Of a stretch of DNA of 64,000 nucleotides, positions 1-13,015 are shown one piece after another. The position numbers were made by a program, and so were the translations under genes. The stretch comes from Agaricus subrufescens (taxonomy: Eukaryota; Basidiomycota; Agaricomycetes; Agaricales; Agaricaceae). The stretch lies in assembly GCA_029945375.1 (NCBI GenBank), contig CM057068.1, forward strand, positions 186,001 through 250,000, in the 5' to 3' direction. How positions within the stretch are numbered: the first letter of the stretch is position 1; the number at the start of each line of letters is the position of its first letter. The notes below the pieces were generated by a model, which was not told the origin of the DNA, ran no database searches, and saw only the letters and a list, made by a program, of their open reading frames with translations.

Positions 1-2196
1 CGTTCCTCGATCATTCATCGCGCATAGCCCATACAATGATACTGATATATTGAATCTTCCTTCCTCACATACAAAGAACCGCGCTAAAAGAAACCCAAAA
101 CACTACATAAACCCTATACCACCGGACACGAAGAAGAAGATACTTAAACAGCAAGTAACTGTCCACTTGGGCGGATCAAAAGAAATCATACACAGGTCAA
201 AGCCCGTCTCTGATACATGATACATGTATTCCGGGCTGTGCAATGATGGAGGTGACTAGTAGCAGCAAAAAAGATAGGCGCTTTGACGGTCCCTGGACTT
301 TGTTGTTACTAGTATATACCATATCTGTTATCTAAACCTTGCTTGCACGTGAATATGATTCAGTATTAGTAACTCCGGTTGGATGCTTCCCCGAGCGACT
401 CGTGATGAATAAGCCCAAAACTTCGACATTCGCTGACACAATTTATCCTGCTGAAAGAACCACACAATGCGTGTGTGGCGTCGAAACTTCGTTTCTGCGT
501 TATATCTATCGTACATCTGATCAGTCTAGCGAGATTGATCTCTCATGATGATGAAATTGCAACAAAGTGTTTGTAAATAGAAGAATGTCGAGGTAAAATG
601 AAAAAAAGGTGTTTTTGAAATGTGATATATATATATATATATGTATAATCATCATGTGTCGATCGCATAATATGCCAGGGTGTATGTGTGCCATGATGTG
701 CCGAGCCGAGAAGATGAGGGAGATGTGGGAGAGAGAGAGACCGAAATGAAATGGGAAATTGTCAAAATTGTCAATCAAAGATCACCGGGCGGGTGTCAAG
801 ATGGTCAACCTTTGAGAGTGGCGGTTGCGGTCTCACGGCCGGGCGGTATCCAGGTATCCATACATCACACACACAACCCCCTCGTTCTTCCAACAAGAAA
901 CGATGATTGAGATATCAATGTGATCCATTTGTTAGGTCTATAGATCTCCCATCGGAATCCGGTGAACAGAAGGGGAGTTGTGTCCTCTTGTAAACCCTGA
1001 ACTGAATATAATACCAGGCTGCGTTACTCAGCTCTGCCGGGAAGATCCTTTTGTCGACGGTCGTCCCACTGATCGACCAGATTGATTGTAACCCTCCTGG
1101 CATTTTGACGGATCCTGACCTTGCGTAGTTTAGCGGACAAGATTTGATCCTAATCTCTCCTCGCACTTTTCCCCCCTCCCCGCCTCCGACGCCGCAACGT
1201 GTCGAAATGCGAGAAGAAGAGATTTGCAGGATGCTTATCTCCATGGGAGAGTGGGAGAATCAAATTTTAAACATCGTTTGAGGGCAATAAATCGGGTTTT
1301 GCGAGTGCCTCCCCCTCTCCGCTTAGCGAACCCGGCTTGGGCTATTGGGGTTAGTTGGTGCAAGATTGCGGTGCCAGATACGCGGGCACTGGGGAGCAAA
1401 GAGAAGGAGAGGGAGAAAGGAAAAATTTTAGCTCATCACGCACGGCCTGTCATGCTAGCTCTAGTTGCAGGGATGGTGGGTATGTAAATTCAGGACCGAA
1501 AGCGTCCGCTTATAGCGGTGTGTGGTGGAACGCATTTGAATCATGATGCTTGGATGGATCACTGGTGACACATCCGAGAGACAAGTGGGAGCGTTTCATG
1601 TGATGGATTGTCAAGAGAACGAGGATGTGCTGTGTTGAGTAACCATTTGTCAGGAGGTTGAAACGAAGCGGAGCGCGCATATGGCTGATCATGTTCATGG
1701 GCTTGTATTATACTCCGACAAGACGGAAAAGTGGATGATATGTCTGATACAGCGCCATCAAGGGGAGTACATGTGCGCTCTGCGAGTCCTGCAAACACGG
1801 ACCACTAAGCGAGGAAATGAGCTGGATGGCGGGGTTGGGGAAATGTTTGTGTTTGACACGGCCGCGTCATGGCGCGGTGCCGGCCCTGGGCGAGCGCAAA
1901 GGCCGAGGGGCGCGGGGAATGCGCGCACACAGGGGGCGGGCGGGCGCAGGAGGGAAGCCGGCGGGGGAGCGAGGGGAGGCCGAGGGCAGCCGGATGGGGA
2001 TGGTCGCGAGGGAGAGGCCGAAGGAAGAAGACCGGTGGATGCGCGGAGAACGGGGCGTGGACAGCATCGGGCACAACACGGCCAAACAGCCAAATATGTT
2101 TTTTGGAAATCCCCCGATGAGGTCGAATCGAATTATCGAAGACGTCGGACGATCGCTGCCTCAAATACACGCGCCCCGGCTGAGCCTCCCCATCCC
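1..2196. other. intergenic, no gene supported
   Basis: I see no gene here. The open frames are short, lack splice-consistent extension and resemble no family I recognise. The stretch from about 1,860 to 2,100 is very GC-rich, giving long open frames on both strands that are compositional. The last few hundred bases presumably hold the promoter of the F-box gene that starts at 2,197, but I cannot point to a specific element. Confidence 0.6.
625..642. repeat. (AT)n microsatellite
   Basis: A perfect run of nine AT dinucleotides in intergenic sequence. No function is implied. Confidence 0.9.
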
Positions 2197-3648
2197 ATGG
2201 CTTCCTGGCACTCCCTCCCCACCGAGCTCAGACTCGCCGTCATCGCAGAGCTCGGCCCCCACGACGTCGACTCCCTCGCAAAGACCTCCCTCGCATCTTA
2301 CCGCGCCTGTGTCCCGGCCCGCTTCCGCGTACGTGCCTCGCCTGTTTTCCCCGCCTGTTCTCATCCCCCCCCCTAGTCCGTCAAGCTCGACGACTTCCTC
2401 GCCCTCCAGCGCTTCCTCGCCAACGTCCCCCGCAGCTACTGCTCCAGCATCGAGTCCCTCGAGCTCGCCACCCACGACGAGGACCTCTTTGCTCCCACCC
2501 ACGTCACCCTCCGCGAGCGCTCCGACGCCGTCATCGCCCTCCTCTCCGCCTGCTCCCGCCTCTCCTCCCTCGTCCTCCGCGTCGCCGGCTCCCTCCACAG
2601 CAGCGTCGTCGCCCCCTTCCCCCACCTCGCCAACCTCAAAAATCTCTCCATCTCCAACGTCAGCGCCGAGGAGTACTCCCCCTTGTAAGTTCTTCCCCCC
2701 ACTATCACCGGTCCCCTCTTGATTGAATGATATCATAGGAGCGAGCGTCTTGTCGTTGCCATCGCGGCCTCCTGCCCCGCCCTCCAGGAGCTCTCCCTCG
2801 ACCGCGTGACCCGTTCCGAGCTGCACGCACCCGATCTCAAAGGCGTGCCTTATATCCCCCTCGTCCGTGGTGATGAGGACGTTCCGGATCACCCCCTCCT
2901 CGGATCACAGCTTCGTCTCCCCTCCTTACTCCGATTATCCACCCTCCGAAAGCTCGCTATCCGAGATACCCATCTCGGAGACGAGCACTGGTCCTCCACA
3001 CCCGTCGCTTGCCGCTTGCAGGTTCTCGATCTTGGGAGCTACTACCATGAGAACGAAGATTTCAATCAGTCCTGCACCGAGACCATTATGTCCGCTGTCG
3101 GACCGACCGTCGATACCTTTTCATTAAACACTGCCGTATGCAACGACAGACTCTTCGCTAAGCCTTCCGAAACCCCTCTCCAGAAGCTGCGCAAGCTCCA
3201 TATCACCCCCTTTTTCCCCGTCGACAGTGTCGTCGAGACCATCTCCAACCTCGCTGGCTCGCCCATCGAAACTCTCTCCATGCAATGTTATGAAGACGAT
3301 GTCGTCGATGTCTGTAACGCCCTAGAAGAGTTCCTTACGGTCAAACTCGAGCGTGGAGCCGAGTTTTACGACAAGTTGAATCGCATCAATGTTTCTGTCA
3401 CTCCTGCGGGCTATCCTGCCACGGACGAGGAAGTCGATGAGAGAAAAACTGCCGCAAAGAAACTGCAGGATTTTTGTCGGCAAATGAGGCTCGCCAGTGA
3501 AGTAGACTCTTATGGTGTGCCACAACGCCCAGTCTCTTCTTCCAGGAGGGCCAGCATGTCGTTTGCCGTCGAAGTCGGTGTTGGTGCTACCTCTACCCCT
3601 GCACAAGTCCGTCCTGCTGGCAAGGCGCGGTCCATGACTCTCCATTAG
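2197..3648 (+). CDS. F-box-like protein, 449 aa, three exons
   Basis: Exons 2197-2328, 2377-2684 and 2739-3648 join in frame, with introns of 48 and 54 bases that begin GTACGT and GTAAGT. The N-terminus (MASWHSLPTELRLAVIAEL, residues 1-19) is a classic fungal F-box start. The rest is leucine-rich, with repeated 'L..L.L.' spacing like the irregular LRR-type F-box proteins common in mushrooms. F-box proteins bring substrates to SCF ubiquitin ligases through Skp1; the substrate here is unknown. The C-terminal 60 or so residues are Ser/Arg/Lys-rich and probably disordered. Exon 1 and 2 codons are strongly GC3-biased, which creates long false frames in the other readings. The start is the first ATG that fits the F-box. 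The F-box assignment is by motif recognition only. Confidence 0.8.
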
Positions 3649-5270
3649 AGGACGCTTAGACGCTTCATGATCATGATCGCGATGACCCTCTCTTTCTACA
3701 TTCGCATCCCTGGGTGGTTTTCTTTTTTAAAATATATTCTTTCGCATGTTGGGCATCGTGCTTTTTGGACACGTTATATCACTTCTATTTTCCTGCTTAA
3801 CTTATACATTATACACCTATTTCGGCTTATACCACTGTAATATACCATCATTCGGTCTTATCGTGCACAGTGTGAACTCAAAGATAGCATCAGTCTGAGC
3901 GTTTGTTATCCTGACACCGCATCGGAAACCAGGGGATGGAGGGACGGAGGCTCTGCACGCCGCTCATAGCATACACATGCTGATACAAAAGAAGAACGTG
4001 CTAAGGAGGTTGCTTCTATTGATCATCACTTGGAGCAACGCACAGGTTTTAAGCTACGAAGACCGCCGATTATTAGCGCCCACTTTCGTTTTGATGTTCT
4101 TCTAGTCGCTTCTTTTATTTATATCAGGACATGATCTATTTGTTACAGGACGTGCGGTGATGGGTGGGATACTTTACACAAGTTTTTGCATCGATATCAA
4201 AAAAAGAAGACTGCTATCTAGCTAGGGCTAGGCTTAAAGTGGAAGAGCGGAGGGGGGGAAGAATGGTTATAGAGAACCTTAGTGGAGTTTGATGACGATG
4301 AATGATCATTTATTATTAGATTAGATAGGCGAAGATTTGGGGAGAGGTGGGTATTGAGAGATCCAGAGATTCACTTTTGCTTTGTATCGGATCTTGGGTG
4401 AGGTATTTGTTCGGTTTTGGGTAGGGGTGTGGGTTTTTTAGAAGGAGCTGAGAAGATCTGGGTTGGTTGTGTAATGAGGTTCTTTGGGGATCTGGTAAGG
4501 CTAGGCTTTAGGCTGAATACTTTAAGACGGGTTCTGGATTGGGTGAGGTGCCTTCCTTTCGTCCTTTTGTAAGAATGATAGTTCTGGGTGTGGCGGTGGG
4601 GCTGAGTGTGGTTATACATATACCTTGAGGGGGTTTAAACTACTCTTGAGTATGATCATAGTATGAGATAAGTGTTTGCACGCTACTACCGCCCCGCCCG
4701 CTAGTGCCGCAGTAGGGGTGCCACAGCTCACCACCACTGGCATCAACAAACTAGCTTCCTTTTTCCATATAATACTTTACGGAGCCCGTGCCCGGCTGGG
4801 TCGGAGACCCGAAATCGGTCCTGGTTTCATCACGTGAGGTTAACCTTTTTTTTTTCATCATGATCAAGAACGTTGTTGAACTTGAAGGGGAACGAAAATG
4901 TCCGGGGTTTAGTGGTATGCCTGGGGTTTTTCCCCAGATTTTCTGTGGGTTTTTTCTCATGTTTTTTTTTGTGTGGGTTACGTATGTGCTGACTAAAAGA
5001 AGTTAAGTTTGAGGCTACAATGGACCCATTCCTTTGTGTTTTTGACCTGAAAAGTATACCAACATTATTTTGACTCCGAGCATTCAACTTCTTCAATCTC
5101 TCCGGTGAGCACGGTATGTATATGACTTTTTAGAATGCCGTATTACTTAAGGTTGTGTGTACCTTTCGTTCACATGGAGTACGCGATTCTTTTGATTCTT
5201 TTTTCAAACCCGCCTCCGCGCCCCTCTCCCCCCCCTCTCAGTCTCTCACAGCGACAGTTAACGTCGCTTA

Positions 5271-5290
5271 ATACTCGCGAAAGCGAGTAT
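5271..5290 (+). other. perfect hairpin with GAAA tetraloop
   Basis: An 8-bp perfect stem (ATACTCGC/GCGAGTAT) closes on GAAA, a GNRA-class tetraloop if transcribed. A further CGCT/AGCG pairing is possible two to four bases outside the stem. It lies in sequence with no gene. Whether it is transcribed is unknown. Confidence 0.5.
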
Positions 5291-5775
5291 GTATAGCGAT
5301 CTTTCCCTTTTTTTAAAAATTATATATGTGTTCTTTGAATGATCCAGGTGTCCCGGGCACGCGTGGTCTTGCCATAGGTCTTGGCTGATTCGATTGGTTC
5401 CGTGGTCTGGTTAGAGTACTATTATCGGGTGTCTTGGGACACGTTACGGTAAACATAACATAACGTGTGAGAGAGTGTTTTTAGTTTGTTTTTTTACCGG
5501 TGATGTTTGATGGTCGTGGATGCTAAGAAGTCCAAGCGGGGTTTCTGAGAACGTGGAGTACTGCTATGTGTCATGTTTTGTGGAATGTCGAGAGGACCCT
5601 TTTTACTATGGTTAGGTACTATTCAAGATTGTGTGCCCCCCCTCTTGTGATACATCCCCAATCGTACAACAGATTACAAAAAATAAGAGCGGCGTGATTC
5701 ATTATCATACTTTGTTAATGGAGGTGTGCTACAAGGAGTTGAGGCGTTCAGCTAATTCTCGTGACTCGTCCCCCC

Positions 5776-5818
5776 AACACACACACATACACACACACTA
5801 AGAAGAGAGAGAGAGATA
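5776..5818. repeat. compound CA / GA microsatellite
   Basis: An interrupted CA run (5776-5799) is followed directly by a GA-rich run (5801-5818) in intergenic sequence. Confidence 0.85.
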
Positions 5819-8800
5819 GATAAATATCTTTCAAGAATCAACAGCCTCGGAAGCCTAGGACTAGCGTTCGGCTAAGAAACAAAAATCATTAGAAATCTTA
5901 GCCTCCAACATTATTCGCTTAGAAAGTTTCGACGTCGCTTGAGAATTGAGCGGCCCTGGGGTTTATTGAGAAAGAACTCTATATAGTGCACAGGTGAAGG
6001 GGGTTATGAATCAAATGGATTGCGGCTAGTTTGGGTTAAGCGATGTTAGAGAGATAATCGAGATGTGAGATTTGTATGCCGTAGGTGATCTGTTGTGAAC
6101 TTGAACCTTCTCCCCACCCTGTTTGAAATCTGTGAGCCGTGGTTAGAGTTTATTTATTTGATTTGAATGGTTAAAGCTTTAGCGAGTTCTTTTGAGGCAC
6201 TGTTTTTTTGCTGTACATAGTCTCTTTTATTGACCGTTAGCCGACTGTTTCACGTGTGGTAGAGATAGGCGAGTTCCTCTTAGAGTTTTTTTTTTAATAT
6301 ACATACTTGTGTCTGTTCCGCGGGATTTATGAATTGTGGCAGGTCTCTTTTGTAAATTTTCCTGTGCCCGCCCCCGCCCACCGTAACTTGCCCGCAAGCC
6401 CGCAGTCTTTCAAACTCGGGTTCCATTTTTCGGTCCTGTCGTGGGATACTACTCTACTAGTACTTATGAATGTTGACGAATGAAATTAGCTGTGGCATTG
6501 GCTCTTCTACGTGATGTGTTGGTGTATATCGCCGGCGGGTGTATTTGTATGCCAATGGGGGGTTTTTTTGGTTTAGGAAACCGGGGTTTGTTTGTTGGTT
6601 GGATAGTTGTTGTGCTTTGGGTTCTTGATGTGACCGAGCCCGGGTTATCGGAGTTTGAAGTTCGACTTTTGTTCGATGTGCTCTGTGATGTTGAGTGACT
6701 GACTGCAGCGCTTGTGATTATGATTGGGTATATGACTCGATTGATGGAGTGTGCAGAGGGGTGCATCGAGATCTTGGATAGGGGAATTTAACTTCGGACT
6801 GAGAGGCTTTCTTGGAAGCGGTGTACCGGTTTACAGATGAGGTCGGCGTGTACGGAAGGTTTGAGACATAGATAATGTTTCTCTCCATTCTTAATAACTA
6901 GGTCGGTGGCTAGTAGTACTTCGGCGATGGAATTCACCGTAGGTTGTTGTATGAATAGGGTTATCATACATATCATAACCGTCGAGGTATCGAACAGTCT
7001 GTGGCCCCTAGAAACACCGAATCAAGATCAATCACGCGAGAACTGTCGATTCGTTGATGCGCGTTTCGGGTAGATGTCATGTAAAAGACCTTCGATTACT
7101 TGGGTGACTCTTCTGTACCTTCGGCCGCGCCCTGGGTTTGAATAATATCTAGGGACTGGGATTTTTTGTTCTTTTTACCCTGTCTTGCACGAGGGGTCAC
7201 TATGTCATTTAGACAAAATTGAAATCATTTTCGGATTGACTGTATGCAGGGAATTGAGTTATTGGTAAGTAGGTATCGTAAGTGTATGAAACCACTTAGA
7301 GGTCGGTGATCTTGCTGTCAGTGTTAGAGAACTGTAGAGATGTAGAATAAGGGCCCGGGAGGGTTCATATATCCGTATATGTATTTGTGATTACCATTTT
7401 TTGTCAGGGATCCGTTGTCGGAGAGTGTCTGCTTTGATTGCCAGAAATAGTATCATCCGACCCGGAAGTGGGTGTTTGATCGTTATTGTATTTTGGGTGG
7501 GTAAGTTGTTCGGCATGCGCCCGCATGAAACTGTGAGGTCGTCATAGCCTTTTCTTTGGTTTCTGCTGTGATGTAATGTCGGGTAGGATGGCGGAGTTTT
7601 TTCAAGAGTCCGTGTTCGGCTGTACTTCAGGAAATGACTGGGTTGGAATAGGGTCCTCCCTCGATTGTCGGGTACAAGAGTAGGAAAGGGCGTAAATAGT
7701 TATGATGTCAGTGTATAACTGAGATAACAGCGGTTTTACACTGCACAGATGCTATTTCGAGTGCATGTCGAGATATCTTGGGCTGAGAAGACGCTAAATG
7801 TCATTTACCATGCTTAAAGCTATTTCTAGCTTTGAAACATATATGAACATTGGGGTGTGAGCAATAGTCATTTGTGAAATGCATGGATTCGAACTCATCG
7901 GTGGTACAACTGGACTAGGAATTTCTTGGCGTGAAAACCTCCTCGGTCTTCGTTAGCATGCGGCTCGGAAATGGATGACGAAATCTGCCCTTTTCGCTTA
8001 GGCTTGTAGGGCCGCTTGGCGACTGTCTTCGCCTTGATCCCCGGAATACGAATGTTGTCGCCATCATATTCGAGCACTTGAACCTGATCTTTAGCACAGA
8101 AGAAACATTGAGGCCGTGGAGTAGAGAGCAAGACTGACCTGGGTAAAATAGTAAGGTATACACAATGACTCGAATCTGAATCTTTCAGGCACTAAGACTA
8201 AAACGGTGACTCCGAACAGATGTTTGCCGAAGCTCTTTGTGCTCTTGGTTAAAATTACCATATTTGCGAACGCTCGTCTCCATTTCCGATATCACCGTTA
8301 TACAATTTGCTTGGGAGGGTGTAGTTGGAAGGATTGTCACCGAGTTTGCTTCGCTATTGGTTGTATGATCTCATATATCCAGGCTCTGCCGGGGTAATGA
8401 TGATGTGGTGTCGTCATTGCCGCTCGTTGGAGCATGGGATATGACAGATGGATGGGATCTGCAAGGCTAAGTTGGCGCGGACGTAATTCGCATCCAAGGG
8501 ATTGACTCTCCCCCCTCGGAGGCGGGTGTAGCTACGGCATGATTTGCAATACTCCTGGAGAGAATGGGACGTTTTTAGATGTGGTACCGACCAATCGCCC
8601 GAAGGAACCTCTCGTTATTTCTTGCTTCTGCTCCTACTCAGGGTTGGCCGAGCGTGGCTTGGGTGTGCGAGCATTATGTGAGGACTCGGGCCCGTGGATC
8701 GGGTATTTAGATGCAGATACTGTAAAGAGCCGCAACAGATTCTTTAGGTGGCAGAGATTAAAGATAGGGGATAACTTACTCGCGACTGGGAGAGAGTAGG

Positions 8801-9410
8801 GTTCTTCATGAGCTCCCGTAACATGAAAATTTGTCCCATTAGATTAACTGTTATCAGGGGAAAGATATCAGAGTGCGCAGAAGCGTTGTTAGTAAGCATG
8901 TCCCTGCATATCCACAAGTCGCCTCTTTAGGTATCTGTGGTTCGACATTCATTTACAACATATCCAGCTCGGAGACTTTGTGGATCATTTTGATGATTCA
9001 GGGTCAACTTAACTGATTCGATGATTTGCCCCATGTGTGAGAGAGGTAGAAGCGGATGAGGAACAAAGTGTTTTTCCGAAATGGTATGCGGCAGGTATGC
9101 GGAATTTCTGTCTGACCCACGGACAAGTGACAATCAGATTGATTAGAACTCTGTGGTTCTGGACCGTTAGCTCATATCTAGGATATTTTATTTGATTGCA
9201 CCTTTAATTGGAGGGTTTTTTTTGTTCGAGGAATAAATTTGCGCTGCCTTTAGGACTCGGAAAGGTAAACATTCGGGCCAAGAACAAGCGCATTAACGCA
9301 ACGACGACGGATACTTTTGGCTACACATGACCTGTACGCGGTCACATGGTGTGCCGCGTCGAAAATGATCGTCACAGTGACAGGCCGCTCGTTAGTTGTC
9401 CTTTACCCCC

Positions 9411-12400
9411 ATGTCTCCCCTGCAGCCCGCATTCCACTCATATTCGGTTCCAACGTCGCCCGCGGTATCCCGCTCGTTCAGAAACACTCCAGTTACCCCC
9501 CAGAGAGGCTCCCGCCAGCAACATCGCCATACACAGTCTTTCCACCGGTCTCCAATCACACCCTTAACTCCGTACACACCTTTGAGCTTTCATTCCAGCG
9601 ATTCCAACAATTCTTCAACGTTAACCACGCCAGATAACTCCAGCTTGAACCTCAAGAAACGCATTCCTTTAATCCAAGGATCCCCTGAATTCTCTCGAGT
9701 TCCCCAGAGCATCGCAGACGTTGCGGATAATTGGAGGTCCAGAACCGACGAGGACAGTGTGAGAGTCCCGTCTACGGATCTCAACGCCGATGAAGATATA
9801 TACGGCGACGATGAAGGTAAATGAATAATTTTATCTCCAATATTGAAACTGACGGAAGCGCATATAGGCAGTGAATTTAGTGTCTCTGAGCTCGGGAATG
9901 ATTCGAACCTTGTAAAATCCGACGGTGAGTCCGCCAGCTTGTTTTCAAGGCGCATATATTCATTGCTTGCGAAGCGCTTCTTCCCCCGTTTCTTTCAAAA
10001 CAGAAGAAATATCCCACGAATCCAGCTTCTTCTCGGCCACGTAGCCAATCTCAGAATATATTCGTTCCTCAAACTCAACCTTTGTCCCCCACTCTGCGTC
10101 GTAATGGGAATCGACCTCAAGCTCCAGTGTCTCCACTTCGTGCCCGCCAATCACAGAACACTCCTCCGAATTTGTTGACAACGCCGCCTCCAAATCGTAA
10201 TCTTGTGAAGCAGCTCAAACTCAAAGGGAGTCTTACAGATCCAGCGCACACCAGGAGACGAGAGGCTTTCGGTGTTGTATGACAATTCTCAACACATATG
10301 TGTCAGGTTTGATTATATGCTCATTTATCCTAGGTTCGAACGCCGCAAAATGCCCATACCAGCCTTAACCTCGGCCATCCGAATGACGTTTCCGAACTTT
10401 TCGACATCAATGAACACGAATATGAGCACGATACCAATCACGACGTTTCTTTCGAAGACGAGTCTTTTTCACTCAATTTGCAAGCGCACCAAATGAATAC
10501 CTTTGGATACATCAACTACGATTACCCTTCCTTCCCTCAATACAACTCCGACCCCTTCCAGACCACGGGAATCCAGTCCGGCTATGCGATCACGAGTATA
10601 ACCGACAGCGTAGAACATCATTTCCATTCTTTCCAGCAACAACAGCGACATCACAACCCCCGTAATTATAACTTCAATCCTCTTCAGGGCCACACACATG
10701 CCCCTCAACAACCTCAGCCGACGTCGACGTTCCCTTCCTATGGCAAACCCGCCCGGGCCCCTATCCCTTCTGCCGATTTATCTCTTCCTATCCTTCATAG
10801 ACCCACCCCCCTTCAGCCTTCGAGGAGAAGCAATTCCATGATTCTCCCGCCAGCGTCTGATTTAATTTCGCTGGATCATCCTTCTAATGCTTCCGATTGC
10901 TCCGTTTGCCTTTGCCAAAATGCTTCTAGCCTCGCTATCTTGAAGCCCTGCGGTCACCCGCTATGTTCTGCGTGCCTTACAAGTGCTTTGAATATTGTTG
11001 GAGAGAAAGACATGGAATGCGCTGTTTGTAAGCAGGATGTTCAAGATTTTAAACTCGTGAATTCGAACAACCGGAGTACTGCGGTACCGGGTGAGACCTT
11101 TTTCTTATCAACAATCAGGACGCCTATTGATGTTACCGTTGTTCAGATGCGAGAAAGGAGCCCCTCAAGGGGACATCATTTTTCGATCCCATTCTCTCTT
11201 CCCCCAGTAGTTCGGAAACTGCTGATGTGATTCAAACTCCTCCCGATACCAACGGCTTCGGGGACATTGATTCTGGCTTCGATTTCTCGGTCGAGTTCTC
11301 CCCGAATGAAATTCGTGCGAGTACCCCCAAATTAGAAGATAGCACGAGCTTCGATAGTGGCGCCCATATGTCTGGGGAAACGACCTTGAAGACTGCGCTT
11401 GTCGTTCTCAGGATTGACAATGTTCCCTGGGTATGTGCTTCCCACCCGTTTGAATCTGGAGTGCTGTGGCTAATCATTCTTATAGGACATCACTCCATCA
11501 CAGGTCATTGCTTGGCTGCAACAACCAGTTGAACGTGTCCATGTCTTACTTGACAGTAAAGGGAAGACTTTGAGTCATGCCTATGTTGAAATCAAGGATC
11601 AAAAAGTTGCTGGTGCTATTTTACGTGGAGAAGCTATCGGTCCAGACCGTCAAAAGAGGGAGCGCGGAAGCGTCCTTGGCAGGGGACGTCGCGCCAGGGG
11701 TGTTACTATCACCCGTAGCAGTCAGGAAGAACTTATGGCCGCTGTAAGTATGAAGATTCTGTTATCGACCACATTGTTGAATAGATATTTTTAGCTGTTC
11801 CCCAATTGGAGAGGTTCTTTCGATGGTGCTCGACCTTCGCTCACTGGCTTACAGGGAGATCGCATCATTAGTGCCCTGGAGGGTGGCCTCCTCACTGAAA
11901 ATGAGGTTACCGGGTTGCTTTACTTGATTCGCGAACCTGATGTGAGTCGCCCGACTAAGGTGTTTAACTCATACTTACCCTAAATAGTCCCACTTCCTCA
12001 AAGTCCCTTCTCTACCGTTCCATTCCCTTATTTCTATCATCAGCAAGTTCCCGTCGGACATGGACAGTCGGGTATTTTGGTCCGCGACCATCAGAGATAT
12101 GTTGTTTGATGTCACTATCGGTTCGTTCTCCCCGTTTTCCTGCGGTTGTTACCTATTAATTAATCCGTCGCAACCAGCTGCTGTAGAAACCCTGCTCACT
12201 CGTCTTGGGGGACTGAAAGACGGTGCTCATGATAGACTCAAAGTTGAGCACGGGTATAGCAGGGACCTCGTGGTGGACCTCGTCCAGACAGCACTCCAAT
12301 GTCAAGGTGGGAGCGATACTCTGTTTTGTACTTACACGCTCACACGCTTTCCAGCTTTTACCGGTCAACAGACCAATAAACTTGTATCCTTTGCTACTCT

Positions 12401-12575
12401 TAAATCCATTCCAATCACTGCCTCCATTCTCCCCCGTGGTGTAATCAACCTGGCTATCCCGCATGGCGAGGATGACGGCCAAACCAGCGAGCGCTTCGGA
12501 GACCTTGCCCGGGAATTCGGAGTTGAAGCGGAATTGGTGCAGGCACTAGCCCAACGTCTCGCTAATCTTGCCTGA
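9411..12575 (+). CDS. RING-finger plus RRM-like protein, about 883 aa
   Basis: Ten exons fit in frame: 9411-9816, 9868-9911, 10004-10276, 10334-11090, 11147-11430, 11486-11743, 11795-11941, 11988-12120, 12178-12306 and 12355-12575. Only the second donor (GTAAAA at 9912) is doubtful; a better-looking GTGAGT at 9925 leads to a stop. Residues 1-420 are Ser/Pro/Gln-rich and disordered. Residues 430-473 form a C3HC4-type RING (CSVC, CGH, CSAC, CAVC), suggesting an E3 ubiquitin ligase. An RRM-like fold follows from about residue 577 ('LRIDNVPW', then 'SHAYVEI' as an RNP1-like strand). The last 230 residues are a helical domain I cannot name. RING plus RNA-binding suggests a ubiquitin ligase acting on RNA-linked targets, which is inference. 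It converges on the minus-strand gene at 13,016. Confidence 0.8.
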
Positions 12576-13015
12576 TACACTGTCCAATATCCCTCCATGC
12601 AGAACGCATACTGTCTTTTTTGTTATCCATCATTGTTGTTGAGTCACTCTTTCGCTGTCGTACTCTCCCGCTTTCCTTGGCTTTCCTTGTTTTTAAATGG
12701 CTGGTCAAAAGATAAAAGTATTGCATTCCTGTAATTTTCATGTTCTATACCATTTCCGCATAGATACGTACACACGCTCATTCATTGTCAAAAGGTTTTA
12801 CGGAAGGACTGTAGTTTGATAGACCCAACGAAAAATACCAATAATAATTAGGATGATGTTTATAGAATGAACCCCTAACTACCAGACTGGGGGTAGTGAT
12901 AATAAAACCGTAGAATAATCAAACAACGAGATACCACACACACAAGCGTTCCAGAAGAAAATAAGACAAAAGGTGAGAGTGGATAGTCTTTACTTGAAAG
13001 GCTAACAGATAAACG
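12576..13015. other. convergent intergenic spacer
   Basis: 440 bases between two convergent genes, with no open frame of note. It should contain both 3' UTRs and poly(A) sites. The AT-rich stretch around 12,830-12,990 fits that role. Confidence 0.5.

Larger units (their letters stand above)
3649..9410. other. long non-coding stretch, 5.8 kb
   Basis: No convincing gene. Frames are short, stop-rich and unrelated to families I know, and no intron-joined model could be built. Base composition varies, with T-rich tracts near 4,840-4,970 and 6,280-6,300. It could hold lncRNA genes or eroded transposon sequence, but I found no terminal repeats or transposase motifs. A small perfect hairpin and a dinucleotide microsatellite are listed separately. 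Confidence 0.5.

Noticed and set aside
1681..2722. Long open frames on both strands over the GC-rich start of the F-box gene
   Set aside because: They are low-complexity (Pro/Ser/Arg or Gly/Glu) shadows of the spliced F-box exons, and only the F-box frame gives a recognisable protein.
7862..7905. GGATTCGAAC box resembling a tRNA T-loop
   Set aside because: The flanking sequence cannot fold into a tRNA; no acceptor or D-arm.
7895..8163. Minus-strand frames with Cys and Lys/Arg-rich stretch
   Set aside because: No joined exons and no family; 'CFFC' alone is insufficient for a zinc finger.
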